A program made the translations under genes and the position numbers. From the NCBI RefSeq assembly GCF_965118125.1, contig NZ_OZ221287.1, forward strand, positions 3,038,001 through 3,102,000: a stretch of DNA of 64,000 nt. Direction: 5' to 3'. The stretch comes from Pararobbsia alpina_A. GTDB lineage: Bacteria > Pseudomonadota > Gammaproteobacteria > Burkholderiales > Burkholderiaceae. Below the pieces are notes generated by a model that was not told where the DNA came from, did no database searches, and saw nothing but the letters and a program-made list of their open reading frames with translations. Shown piece by piece: positions 52,281-61,500 of the stretch (the first letter of the stretch is position 1; the number at the start of each line of letters is the position of its first letter).

Positions 52281-52924
52281 AGCCGCCCTCCGACACGCCC
52301 AAGGTCGTCGCGCATACGGCGACGACGCCGGACCCGGCGTCGACCTCTGCCAAGGAGTCTGCCATCGTCTCCCTGCCCGCAGGCACGTCGAGGCATGCGC
52401 CGCCCGAATCACCGGCGCAGACCGCGAAGTCCTGCCCTGTCTTCGATCACACCTGGATCGCGCGCCATATCCCGCATCAGGGCACGATGTGTCTGCTGGA
52501 TCATGTCGTCGACTACGACGCGAATCACATCGTGTGCGTCGCGACGAGTCATCGTCGTCCCGACCACCCGCTGCGGCACCGCGACCGGCTGTCTGCCGTT
52601 GTCGCGATCGAATATGCCGCACAGGCGATGGCTGCGCACGGCGCGGCTATCGCCGGACGCGACAGCCCGCCCACGGTCGGCTTCCTGACGGCGATTCGTG
52701 GCGTGCGCTTCGGCGTCGACCGCCTCGACACGCTCGTGGATGCGTTGGACTGCGAGGCCACGCGCCTGTCGGGCGATGCCCGCAACATCCTGTACGCATT
52801 CAAGGTCGGTGCCGGCGACACGCTCGTCGCCGAAGGTCGCGCGACCGTGATGCTCGATGCCGATGATTCGCTCGGCCTTGCACCACCCGATGCCGGGTCA
52901 CTCCCTCTCCGAAAGGAGGATTGA
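52274..52924 (+). CDS. ApeP-like hydroxyacyl-ACP dehydratase (hotdog fold)
   Basis: 216 residues. A ~60-residue polar N-tail precedes the hotdog core with HIPHQGTMCLLDHVVDYDANHIVC and VVAIEYAAQAMAAHGA. It removes water from beta-hydroxyacyl-ACP to form each double bond, probably together with the dehydratase domain fused to the ligase. The ATG at 52274 overlaps the previous gene by 7 bp. The N-tail is longer than in typical family members. The antiporter start follows 2 bp after the stop. Confidence 0.85.
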   Translation: MLKPPSDTPKVVAHTATTPDPASTSAKESAIVSLPAGTSRHAPPESPAQTAKSCPVFDHTWIARHIPHQGTMCLLDHVVDYDANHIVCVATSHRRPDHPLRHRDRLSAVVAIEYAAQAMAAHGAAIAGRDSPPTVGFLTAIRGVRFGVDRLDTLVDALDCEATRLSGDARNILYAFKVGAGDTLVAEGRATVMLDADDSLGLAPPDAGSLPLRKED

Positions 52925-52926
52925 AT

Positions 52927-54372
52927 ATGCTCGTCACGGCATCGGCGGCGGTCGTCACCCAGGGTACCTCGACCGTCCCAGGCACTCAGGCAACACAGCT
53001 GGTCCAGGTTGCTCAAAGCGCCCAGACTGTTCAGACCGTGCAGGCAGCGCAGACCCTCCATGTCGCGGCCCCGCACGCAGCGCAATCCGGCGTGCACCAG
53101 ACCGAAGCGATTCTGTTCCTGGTGTTGTTACAGTTGACGATCATCGTTCTGGCGGGCCGCGTCGGAAGTCTTGTCGCGCGGCGCGTCGGTCAGTCTGCTG
53201 CGGTCGGCGAAATCATCGTCGGCCTCTTGCTCGGTCCTTCGCTATTCGGTGCGCTCGCGCCGCATGCTTTCGACTTTGTCTTTCGCAGCGCGCCGCCGGG
53301 TCCGATGCAGATGCTGTCGCAAATCGGCCTGATCTTCCTGATGTTCCAGATCGGTCTCGAGTTCGACTTCGGCCATCTGACAACGGCCCGCAACCGGCGC
53401 GCCACCCTTGGCGTGGCCATTGCCTGTATCGTGGCACCGTTCGTGCTGGGTCTCGGCCTCGGTTACTACAGCGCGCCGATCCTGTCGCCATCGGCGCCGC
53501 CATTCGCCGCGGCGCTGTTCGTTGCCGTCGCCTTGTCGATCACTGCGTTGCCGATACTCGGCCGCATCCTGATCGAGCTCGACATGACGCGCCACCCATT
53601 GGGCGTGATCGCCATCAGCGCGGCGGCGATCAACGATGTCGTCGGCTGGTTGCTGCTGGCACTCGTTACGGCGCTCGTCTCGTCGGCATTCGAATGGAAG
53701 AGCTTTGCGCTGCGCGTGGTGTGTGTGATCGCTTTCGCGGTGTTGAGCTTCCTGTTCGTGCGCCCGCTGATCAAACGCTTTGTCGGCCGCTATCGCGACT
53801 CGCTCGAGCGCACCCAGCAGATCGATCCGACGTTGATGGGCGTGGTGCTCGCCGCGACGTTCATCTCGGCCATGGCCACCTATCAGCTCGGCATCTTCGC
53901 GATTTTCGGCGGGTTTCTGATGGGCGTGCTGCTGCACGACGAACACGCTTTTGTGCGCGCATGGCGCGAATCCGTCGGTCGCTTTGTACTAGTGTTCTTT
54001 CTGCCGATCTTTTTCACGTACACCGGGTTACGCACGAATATCGGCGGTCTTGATTCGCTCGGACTATGGGGCTGGTGCGCGTTGACGGTCGCGCTCGCGA
54101 CGATCGGCAAATATGGCGGCGCGTGGCTCGCTGCGCGCGCATGCGGATTCGATACGGGCGAGTCTCATATCCTCGGCGTGCTCATGAACACGCGCGCACT
54201 GATGGAGCTGATCGTGATCAATGTGGGCTATGACCTCGGCGTGATCTCGCAGAACGTCTTCACGATGCTCGTGATCATGGCCATTGTCAGCACGGTCATT
54301 CCGGTGCCGATGATCCGCAGGTCTCTCGCGAAGGCCGCACGGCGGTCAGCCAAGGCGCTTCGGACAAACTAA
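52927..54372 (+). CDS. CPA2-family cation/proton antiporter (KefB/NapA-like) in the aryl-polyene operon
   Basis: 481 residues. The first ~55 are Gln/Val/Thr/Ala-rich with near-repeats (QLVQVAQSAQTVQTVQAAQT). About twelve helices follow. CPA2 signatures include VGEIIVGLLLGPSLFG, FLMFQIGLEFDF, AAAINDVVGWLLLALV (the Asn-Asp ion-binding pair) and NTRALMELIVINVGYDLGVI. No RCK/TrkA regulatory domain is attached. AAGGAGG seven bases before the ATG at 52927 sets the start; a TTG at 52921 would be too close. Two bases separate it from the dehydratase gene, so it is the last gene of the aryl-polyene plus operon. Confidence 0.88.
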   Translation: MLVTASAAVVTQGTSTVPGTQATQLVQVAQSAQTVQTVQAAQTLHVAAPHAAQSGVHQTEAILFLVLLQLTIIVLAGRVGSLVARRVGQSAAVGEIIVGLLLGPSLFGALAPHAFDFVFRSAPPGPMQMLSQIGLIFLMFQIGLEFDFGHLTTARNRRATLGVAIACIVAPFVLGLGLGYYSAPILSPSAPPFAAALFVAVALSITALPILGRILIELDMTRHPLGVIAISAAAINDVVGWLLLALVTALVSSAFEWKSFALRVVCVIAFAVLSFLFVRPLIKRFVGRYRDSLERTQQIDPTLMGVVLAATFISAMATYQLGIFAIFGGFLMGVLLHDEHAFVRAWRESVGRFVLVFFLPIFFTYTGLRTNIGGLDSLGLWGWCALTVALATIGKYGGAWLAARACGFDTGESHILGVLMNTRALMELIVINVGYDLGVISQNVFTMLVIMAIVSTVIPVPMIRRSLAKAARRSAKALRTN

Positions 54373-55220
54373 AGCAGCGTCGAAGGCGCGCGGCGGCGCT
54401 GGCGGCGCCCAAGCAAGTGCGGCAAGCGGTAGACGAAGCCCGCGACGAGCCGGAGGTGCATGCGCAACAACAGCCAGTTGTCGCGCAGATAGTTGAAATG
54501 CGATACGCCGCCCTCGTCGGCCCGGAAGTATCGGACCGGCGCCGGCACGCTGATGGGCCGCACCCCGCTCCAGCAGAGCCGCACGGCCACTTCCGGATCG
54601 AAGTCAAAGCGCCGCATCCACCGGCTTTGCCGCATCACCTGGCGCAGGGGTTCGATCGGATAGACCCGGAAACCATAGAGCGAATCGCCGATCCCGGCCC
54701 ATAGCGTTTCGAGGTTCGTGAAGAAGTTCGACAGCCGGCGAAACAGCACGCGCTCGAACGGCGCGCTGCGATCGAACACCGGGCGGCCCAGCACCATGGC
54801 GCCGACATCGTGTCCCGACGCTCGCATGAATTCCGGAATCAGCACCGACGGATGCTGACCATCCGAATCCATCGTCAGCACATGCGTATAGCCCGCTGCC
54901 GCGGCCTGTTCAATGCCATGCAGCACAGCCGTGCCCTTGCCGCCGTTGCGCGGCAGCACGATGACACGCAAGCCGCTGTCGCGGCACGCCAGCGCCTCGA
55001 GTTCCTCGGCCGTGCCGTCGGTGCTGCCATCGACGACGACCCACACCGGGTTCCACTGACGACGCGCCTCGCGCACCGTGTCGAACACCTTCGGCCCGGG
55101 GTTGTAGCTCGGAATCAGCACCAGGTGCGTCGTGGACCGGGTCGTTCGCGCATCCAGTCCCGTCGCCTCGACGGCGGACTCGGCGGACGGCACCACAAAC
55201 GGATCAGCCAGATTGTTCAT
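54369..55220 (-). CDS. GT2-family glycosyltransferase of the aryl-polyene locus
   Basis: 283 residues with a GT-A fold: HLVLIPSYNPGPKVFDTV at the start, VVVDGSTDGTAEEL, LPRNGGKGTAVLHGIEQA, then the metal-binding MDSDGQ (DxD-like). The C-terminal half has a membrane-proximal aromatic/Arg-rich stretch (LRDNWLLLRMHLRLVAGFVYRLPHLLGRRQRRR) and no clear second domain. Dolichyl-phosphate-mannose-synthase-like GT2 proteins occur in xanthomonadin and aryl-polyene loci. It is the last gene of the minus operon, 2 bp after the chorismatase. Its stop interlocks with the antiporter stop (CTAA). Confidence 0.9.
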   Translation of the reverse strand: MNNLADPFVVPSAESAVEATGLDARTTRSTTHLVLIPSYNPGPKVFDTVREARRQWNPVWVVVDGSTDGTAEELEALACRDSGLRVIVLPRNGGKGTAVLHGIEQAAAAGYTHVLTMDSDGQHPSVLIPEFMRASGHDVGAMVLGRPVFDRSAPFERVLFRRLSNFFTNLETLWAGIGDSLYGFRVYPIEPLRQVMRQSRWMRRFDFDPEVAVRLCWSGVRPISVPAPVRYFRADEGGVSHFNYLRDNWLLLRMHLRLVAGFVYRLPHLLGRRQRRRAPSTLL

Positions 55221-55222
55221 CG

Positions 55223-56200
55223 CTATCGGGCGGCAACGGTCTGACCGTGTCCGCTCGCCTCGATTTCGACCAGCAGGTCGGGCCTGCAGATATCGCCGCG
55301 CACATACAGCCGCGACGCGTTGTCCGCCTCATGATGGGCATCGACGACTTCGCGGACCGCCGCAAAGTCCGGTGCCTTTCGAATATAGACACGCAAGGAG
55401 AGCCCGGCGAGCGAAAACGGTGCGCTCTTTGCGGATGTGTGCCCGGGTGTGCTCCCAGGTGAGCTCCCGCCTACACGTCGATTAGCTTCGTCGATCAATG
55501 CACGAAGATTGGCAAAGGTCTCGCGGGCTTGCGCGACCACGTCACCGCGGTGCACGGTTTCGTGCCCGACGATGCTCGCCGTGCCGGACACCAGCAGCAC
55601 GGGACCCGACGAAAACGGCACGACGACAGCCCGCGCAAACGTCGGGCTCTTCGGACCGTACTGCGTCGGATAGTGGAACGCGCTGACCTGGCGCGGGTTC
55701 TCGATCGGCATCGGACGCACGCGCGTCGCGATGAAGTGAATCTGCACGCGGCGCGCATCGAGGCCGATGCCTGTCGCGGCAGGCACGTCACCCGTTACCG
55801 TACGCCCCGCCGCCGCAAAGGCAGCCTGGCGTGCGCTGTTGAACAGCCGATAGCGCTCATGCCCGCCTTGCTCGCCAATGATGTCGGGAATGAAATTCCA
55901 GACGCGCGCGAGATACGGGTAGCCCTCTGCCGCCATGCAACCGAACAAGCCTTCGTAGGCTTCGGACGTCGCAATTTCAATCGGCAACGGTCGCGCCGCG
56001 ATCGCCTGCTCCCCGACTCCGGGCAAGGGCGGTTCGTCGAGCTCGATCGTGCCGAACAACGCTTCTTCGCCGCGCACAAAGCGCACGCATCCGTGCGTGC
56101 CCTCGATCGCCGCGCCGACACGCGCCGGCAATCCGATAGCGACCTCATCGAGCACGCCGCGCGCGAGCCATGGTGCGCGAACTGCCTGTACTGCCTCCAT
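55223..56200 (-). CDS. xanB2: XanB2-like chorismatase (hydroxybenzoate synthase)
   Basis: 325 residues of the chorismatase/FkbO-Hyg5-XanB2 family, formerly annotated pteridine-dependent deoxygenase. Blocks visible include EGLFGCMAAEGYPYLARVWNFIPDI, RYRLFNSARQAAF, QIHFIATRVRPMPIENPRQVSAFHYP, FARAVVV and LLVSGTASIVGHETVHRGDV. XanB2 splits chorismate to 3- and 4-hydroxybenzoate, the former priming xanthomonadin; the product ratio here cannot be read. The ATG at 56200 is fused with the halogenase stop (TGATG), so the two are translationally coupled; the longer frame is rejected. Its Pro/Ser/Gly-rich insert (RRVGGSSPGSTPGHTSAKSA) is unusual. Confidence 0.88.
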   Translation of the reverse strand: MEAVQAVRAPWLARGVLDEVAIGLPARVGAAIEGTHGCVRFVRGEEALFGTIELDEPPLPGVGEQAIAARPLPIEIATSEAYEGLFGCMAAEGYPYLARVWNFIPDIIGEQGGHERYRLFNSARQAAFAAAGRTVTGDVPAATGIGLDARRVQIHFIATRVRPMPIENPRQVSAFHYPTQYGPKSPTFARAVVVPFSSGPVLLVSGTASIVGHETVHRGDVVAQARETFANLRALIDEANRRVGGSSPGSTPGHTSAKSAPFSLAGLSLRVYIRKAPDFAAVREVVDAHHEADNASRLYVRGDICRPDLLVEIEASGHGQTVAAR

Positions 56201-57660
56201 CAAACACCCCTGCCCATAGGTTCCGCGACCTGGCGGATATTGCTGCGACGGCGCCGTACTGCAAGCCATGTTCTGCGTGGATGCACCGCCGACAAAACGT
56301 AGTAGATGACCTTGAATGCGAAGATCGATCGCCAGATGGGCGTCGATCCGAAAATATCACCGGCCAGCACCGACAGCAGCGCTTCCTTGATACGCAGCAT
56401 ATTCCGTGGCGCCATGAACATTTCGCGCATCGTCGGGTTGGTCACCCGATAGATGAACCACGAAAACTCGCGCGGGCCACGCGACATGATCTGCTCGAAT
56501 CGCTGCATCGCCTGCGCAGCCTGAGCGGGTGCTCGCAACCACACATCGACTGCTTCGGCGGCCGCGAAGGCGCCGTTCATGGCCAGCATGACCCCCGACG
56601 AAAATACAGGATCGACGAACGTAAAGGCGTCGCCGACCATGACGTAGTTCGGGCCACGCACGTGATTGCTGGTGTACGAAAAGTTGCCGGTGGCCTCGGG
56701 TCCCGAAGCCAGCGTCGCGTCCGACAGCCGCTCGGCCAGCGGAGGACACAAGGCGATCGTGTCGAGAAAGAACTCACGCAGCGGCTTCTTGCGCGACTGC
56801 AGGTAATACGGCCAGACGACAGCGCCGACACTCGTCGTGCCATCCGCAAGCGGAATGAACCAGAACCACCCGTGATCGAACCAGAACACCGTGATGTTGC
56901 CGGCGTCCGTCCCGGGGTTGAGCTTCGCGTTCGTGAAGTGTCCGTAGAGCGCCGAGCTGTTGTGCCGTTCGTTGCGCACTTTCGCCTTGAAGCGATTGGC
57001 GAGAAACGTGTCGCGGCCCGATGCATCGATCATAAAGCGGGCGTCGATCTCGAAGGCCTGATCGCCCGCCGCATCGCTGCGAACCGCCTTGGCGACGACG
57101 CCTTGTTCGTTGTCGAGAAACCGGACATCCGTGATGCGGCATCCGTCGATCGCGGTCGCCCCGACTTCACTCGCGCGCTTGAACAGGATCTCGTCGAAAT
57201 CCGCGCGGCGTACCTGGTACGCGGCGGGCATCGACTTGTCCCAGGCATCCGAAAAATAGAACGTCTGCTTGTGGTCATGCCACGGCGACACAAACTCTGC
57301 ACCGCGTTTGTCCATGCCGATCGCGCGAATGGCGTCGCCCACGCCGAGCCTGTCGAACAACGGCAGGTTGGCGGGCAGCAGCGATTCGCCGATGTGGAAA
57401 CGCGGATGGCGAGCCTTGTCGACGACGATCACGCGATGGCCCATCTGCGCGAGGCGAATGGCCGCTGTCGAGCCGCCAGGCCCGCCGCCGAGCACGAGCA
57501 CGTCGCACTGCATGCGAGATGCCTCAGCGCCGCTCAGGCCCGTCGAGTCCTTCGAGTCGGACCGGCTTGCCGGGTCCATCCGGCCCGCGTCGCCCGCATC
57601 GGCGTCGCTGCCTGGCCCCGAACCCATCCCGGCGGCTGTGACCCGCGCTTCATCGTTCAT
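56200..57660 (-). CDS. Flavin-dependent halogenase-like oxidoreductase
   Basis: 486 residues. After a ~50-residue Asp/Ser/Gly-rich tail comes the FAD-binding Rossmann motif VLVLGGGPGGSTAAIRLA. The flavin-halogenase signature WxWxIP appears as GWFWFIPL, and GDAFTFVDPVFSSGVMLAMNGA closes the FAD site. Tryptophan-halogenase-like proteins are part of Xanthomonas xanthomonadin loci, whose pigments are brominated. The specific catalytic Lys could not be assigned. If active, it would halogenate the aryl head group. RBS GAGGTG precedes the ATG. It sits between the ACP (163 bp upstream) and the chorismatase (1-bp overlap). Confidence 0.87.
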   Translation of the reverse strand: MNDEARVTAAGMGSGPGSDADAGDAGRMDPASRSDSKDSTGLSGAEASRMQCDVLVLGGGPGGSTAAIRLAQMGHRVIVVDKARHPRFHIGESLLPANLPLFDRLGVGDAIRAIGMDKRGAEFVSPWHDHKQTFYFSDAWDKSMPAAYQVRRADFDEILFKRASEVGATAIDGCRITDVRFLDNEQGVVAKAVRSDAAGDQAFEIDARFMIDASGRDTFLANRFKAKVRNERHNSSALYGHFTNAKLNPGTDAGNITVFWFDHGWFWFIPLADGTTSVGAVVWPYYLQSRKKPLREFFLDTIALCPPLAERLSDATLASGPEATGNFSYTSNHVRGPNYVMVGDAFTFVDPVFSSGVMLAMNGAFAAAEAVDVWLRAPAQAAQAMQRFEQIMSRGPREFSWFIYRVTNPTMREMFMAPRNMLRIKEALLSVLAGDIFGSTPIWRSIFAFKVIYYVLSAVHPRRTWLAVRRRRSNIRQVAEPMGRGV

Positions 57661-57823
57661 CCATCACCTCTGCGTTGGGCGCCGCTACGATCTCCGGCAC
57701 CGTGTCGGGGGTGCCTCAAGCCCGCGCGCCGCGCGTTGTTCTCGATCGCCGGCACGCTGGCCGGCCTGTCGCCGACCGTGCAGACGATTCTCGGGCCGGC
57801 ATCCGCTGTATGTGGCTGCAGAC

Positions 57824-58084
57824 TTACTTCGTCCGGTGCTTCTCCACGTACGCAGCAAGCTTGCCCAGCGAACTGAAAATCACCTTGTTGTCGGGATTGT
57901 CCGAGCGCAGTTCGAATCCATAGCGCTTCGAGATAATCAGCGCGATTTCCAGAATATCGATCGAATCGAGCCCGAATCCGTCTCCATACAATGGCGTGTC
58001 GGCATTCACGTCGGCGAGCGCCACATCCTGCAGGTTGAGCTCGCCGATGATCAGCGTGGCGAGTTCTGTTTCGAGTTCCGTCAT
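57824..58084 (-). CDS. Acyl carrier protein of the aryl-polyene locus
   Basis: 86-residue acidic four-helix ACP with the phosphopantetheine Ser in DGFGLDSIDILE. It would carry the aryl starter and growing polyene. The start at 58084 is the homology start; there is no clear RBS in the ~33-nt leader predicted from the promoter. It is the only ACP in the locus, while many aryl-polyene clusters have two. First gene of the minus operon. Confidence 0.9.
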   Translation of the reverse strand: MTELETELATLIIGELNLQDVALADVNADTPLYGDGFGLDSIDILEIALIISKRYGFELRSDNPDNKVIFSSLGKLAAYVEKHRTK

Positions 58085-58123
58085 GGTGGTTGTCGTTATC
58101 AGTAGCGGTGAATGCTGGTCCGG

Positions 58124-58152
58124 ATTATACGGACGAGGACTTGTCGAGCAAT
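58124..58152 (-). promoter_or_regulatory. Sigma-70-type promoter of the ACP-halogenase-chorismatase operon
   Basis: On the minus strand TTGCTC (58152-58147), a 17-bp spacer and a perfect TATAAT (58129-58124) place +1 near 58117, about 33 nt before the ACP ATG. GTCCG and CGGAC arms (58118-58122 and 58130-58134) bracket the -10 and could serve a regulator. The rest of 58085-58548 shows no gene. Confidence 0.65.
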
Positions 58153-58548
58153 CGCAGATGCATTTGGATACGTTCGGTAAAACTGTCTGCACTTGAGCAA
58201 TCGATGTGCCCGGCCGCCACGCGCGCCCCGCGCGCGTCCTCAGGCCGCGCCGACGCGCGTTTGGGCCATGTCGGTGATACACGCGTAACGCACGCGCAAG
58301 CGAGAAACGCAGCGACGCGTGCAAGGACGCACAGGCTGCCGGCCCAGCGCTTCAGGACGTTGCATCGGGGCATATGTCGCGAGGCGTGTCAGGACGCTGA
58401 CCGGGCGATGCACGCGGCTCGGTGTGGCCCGACCTGCGGCCCGGCCCGTGATTGATTCATCAGACGAAGGACCGAGTGCGACGACCTCGCGTCGAGGCGT
58501 CAGGGCGTCAGGGCTTCGCACCCTGCGCTCTGCTTTGCCCCCGGCGCG

Positions 58549-61500
58549 CTACTTAAGGTTGAAATCGACCCGCGTCGACGGCCCCTTGTCCTTGATGCCG
58601 TTCGAATCGAGTTTGGGCGCGACGATATAGACGCGCTGCAGATCCGTCTTGCCCTCGAAGTACTGGAGCACCGCCGCCGCACGATGCTGCGCGAGTTCAC
58701 GCAGTTGCTCGCTGTCGACCTTCGTGTGATCGAGCATCAGCTGCTTCATCTGGTCGTCGGGAATCGACTTCGTGAAGCCCACCAGATTGGTCTCCTTCTT
58801 GAAGTCGGCAGCCTTGTAAGCGCGCGTCAGGTATTTGTCGTATTCGTCCGCGCCGATCGTGATCGAGTCCGTGTCGATGCTCTCGCCTTTGCCGACCGTA
58901 TCCTTGATCTTCTGCGCCTTGATCTGCTGATCGACCTGCGCCTCGCGCAATGCGGGCTCGTCGACCGCCGGATCGACACGCCCGATCAGATCGAGCTTGA
59001 TGCTCGTCTTGTCGTTGAGCACCTTCGCCACGGTATCGAGTTTCTTCTTCTGGTCGTCCGACAGCGCGGCCGAACCGGGCTTGAATTCGACGTAGCCCAG
59101 CTCCTCGGAATGGCCGCCAAACATATTGGCAATCAGCGAGAACGGCGCCGTCACGGCTTTTTCGAGCAGGTTCAGCACGGCCTGCCAGATCAGGCCGCCG
59201 ATGCTGAACTGCGGGTTCGACAGCGACCCCGACACCGGGATGTTGACGTCGATCTCACCGCGCGAATTCGTGAGCAGCGCGATCGCGAGCTTGACCGGCA
59301 ACTTGGTCGCCGTATCGTTGTCGACGTGATCGCCAAACGTAAGCTGGTCGATAAAGAGGTGGTTGTCGGCGCTCAGATGGTCATTGTCGAGCACGTAGTG
59401 CAAGTCGACGTTGAGCTTGCCCTTCGTGATCGGATAGCCCGCGTACTTGGTCGAGTACGGCGTGAGATTCGTGAGTTCGACATCGTGGGCGGCGGCCGTC
59501 AGGTCGAGCGCCGGGATCCGGGTCAGCGGGTTGATCGAACCCTTGATCGTCACCGGGCCGTTGGCCGACAGGTTGGCCTTGATATCGACCGGTGCGGCCG
59601 TCGTCGAGTGCGTGCCGAACGCGCCTACGGTGCCGTTGATATCGACCAGACGCGCCGTGTAGTTCGGTTGCACGAAGTTGTCGGTATAGACCGCGCGGCC
59701 ATTACGCAGCACGAGCTGGCCGAATCGCAGATCGAGGCCGGGTTGCGTCATGTTCGCAGCCTGCACGGGCACGCCGCTCGCTGCAGCCGGCGCGCTGGCC
59801 GCCGTGCCTGCGACGGCCGCAGCCTCGGAAGCCGGCACGACTGCGGCCTGCCCTGCCGCCCCCTGAGTCGCACCGAGCGCCGGTGCGCCATTGCGGGTCG
59901 GGGCGATGGGCGCTGCCGCGGCCGTGGCAGTTGTAGCGGCTGTGGCCGACGCGGCCCCGCTGGCCGCGATGGCCTTCGACGTTTCGTGATGCGACTTGAC
60001 CGGCGCCGACGTCTGAGCCGTCTCGGACGCAGCTTCGTTGGCCTGCGTCGACATCGACTGCGCCGGTGCCCCCGGCTTCGCCACGATGTCCTTGAGATTG
60101 AGCTTGCCCTGTTTGTCGAGCACGACGCTGCCGTAGAAGCCCGCGAACGTCACCAGCCCGGCCGACACGCTGGTGTTCTTCTCATCCTTGCTCACGACAA
60201 GCTTCGACAACGACAGCGTGCTCCAGCCCGCAAACGGATCGGACGTGACCTTGTCGAGCATGCGGACTTCCGTCATCGACACCTCGCCTTTGTAGCCCGT
60301 CTTCATTGACGGACCACTGCCCGAGAGCGTCGCATCGCCGCTTGCATTGAGGCGCGCGCTCGCCACGGTCACGTTGAGGAACTGGCCGAAGTACGGCTCG
60401 ACGGTGGCGATATCGAGGCGCTTTGCGTCGACGTGCAACGCCAGGTCGAGCGGCTTGACCGTCACGCGGCCATCGGCATCGAACGTGCCGGTCTTGTTCA
60501 GCGTCCCGGCTGTCTTGACCTTGAGCGGCTTGGTCAGGTCGTCCGTGACGTCTTCGATCGTGACGTCGAGCGGATTGATCGATACCGACACGGGCTTCGA
60601 TGCGGTGCGATCGGTGAAGTCGACGCTCGATTGCTTGAGCGACAGCGAGTGGATCTGATAGTGCCAGGCCACCGCCGTCGGCTCGCCCTTGACGGCTTTG
60701 GCCGCCGCCTGGATCGTCGGGCTGCGCGACATGTCAGGGCCGTGCTCGCCGCCGCGTTGCAGCTTGACGAGGTCGATCGAGCCGTCCTGAAGTCGCTGCC
60801 CCTTGAGGGCGAGGTTCTGCAATTCGACCGATTTGATGACCGCTTCACGATCGCCAAGATCGACATGGTCGATCTCCGCGAGTGCATGACCCAGCGACAA
60901 CGCCTGCTGCTTCGATTGCTCGTAGGCGAGCGCAACGTCGTTGAGGCCGATGGACATCGCGCCGATATGCATCGCGAACGGCGCCTTCGACCAGTCCGCG
61001 TCGATCGGTCCCTTGACGTCGAGTGTGCCCTTCGTCACGACACCCGCGACGAACGGCGACAAGTACGGCTGACGCGGCGCCAGCGGGATGTTCTTGATAT
61101 CGAGGTTCACGCTCGTGCGACCCTGGCTGAGCCAGAGGTCACCGTCGGCATTCAGGACGCCTCCACCCGTGTCGGTGCTCGCAACCGTGTAGTGCGCGGG
61201 ATCCTTTCCGAGGGTGGAGAAACGGTCGAGCACGACGTTGAGGTCGTTGATGTCGAGATGGACGGGCTGCGCGGACGTCGGCAGATGATCGACGACATCG
61301 ATATCGGCGTGATCGATCGCGAACTTCTGGATGACGAGGTCGATCGGCGCGGGGGGCGCCGCCTCGGCCACTTCGGTTGCCGAGGCCGATGCCGATGCCG
61401 ATGCCGATGCCGACGCCGACGCCGATGAAGCGGGTGCCGCGGCCGTGGCCGGTGCACTTGAAGAGGCGGTCGCGGGCGGCACTGCTGCTGTGGTACTTGC

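Noticed and set aside
56170..57876. 568-codon plus-strand frame over the halogenase gene
   Set aside because: Shadow of the minus-strand halogenase; no signal, no domain.
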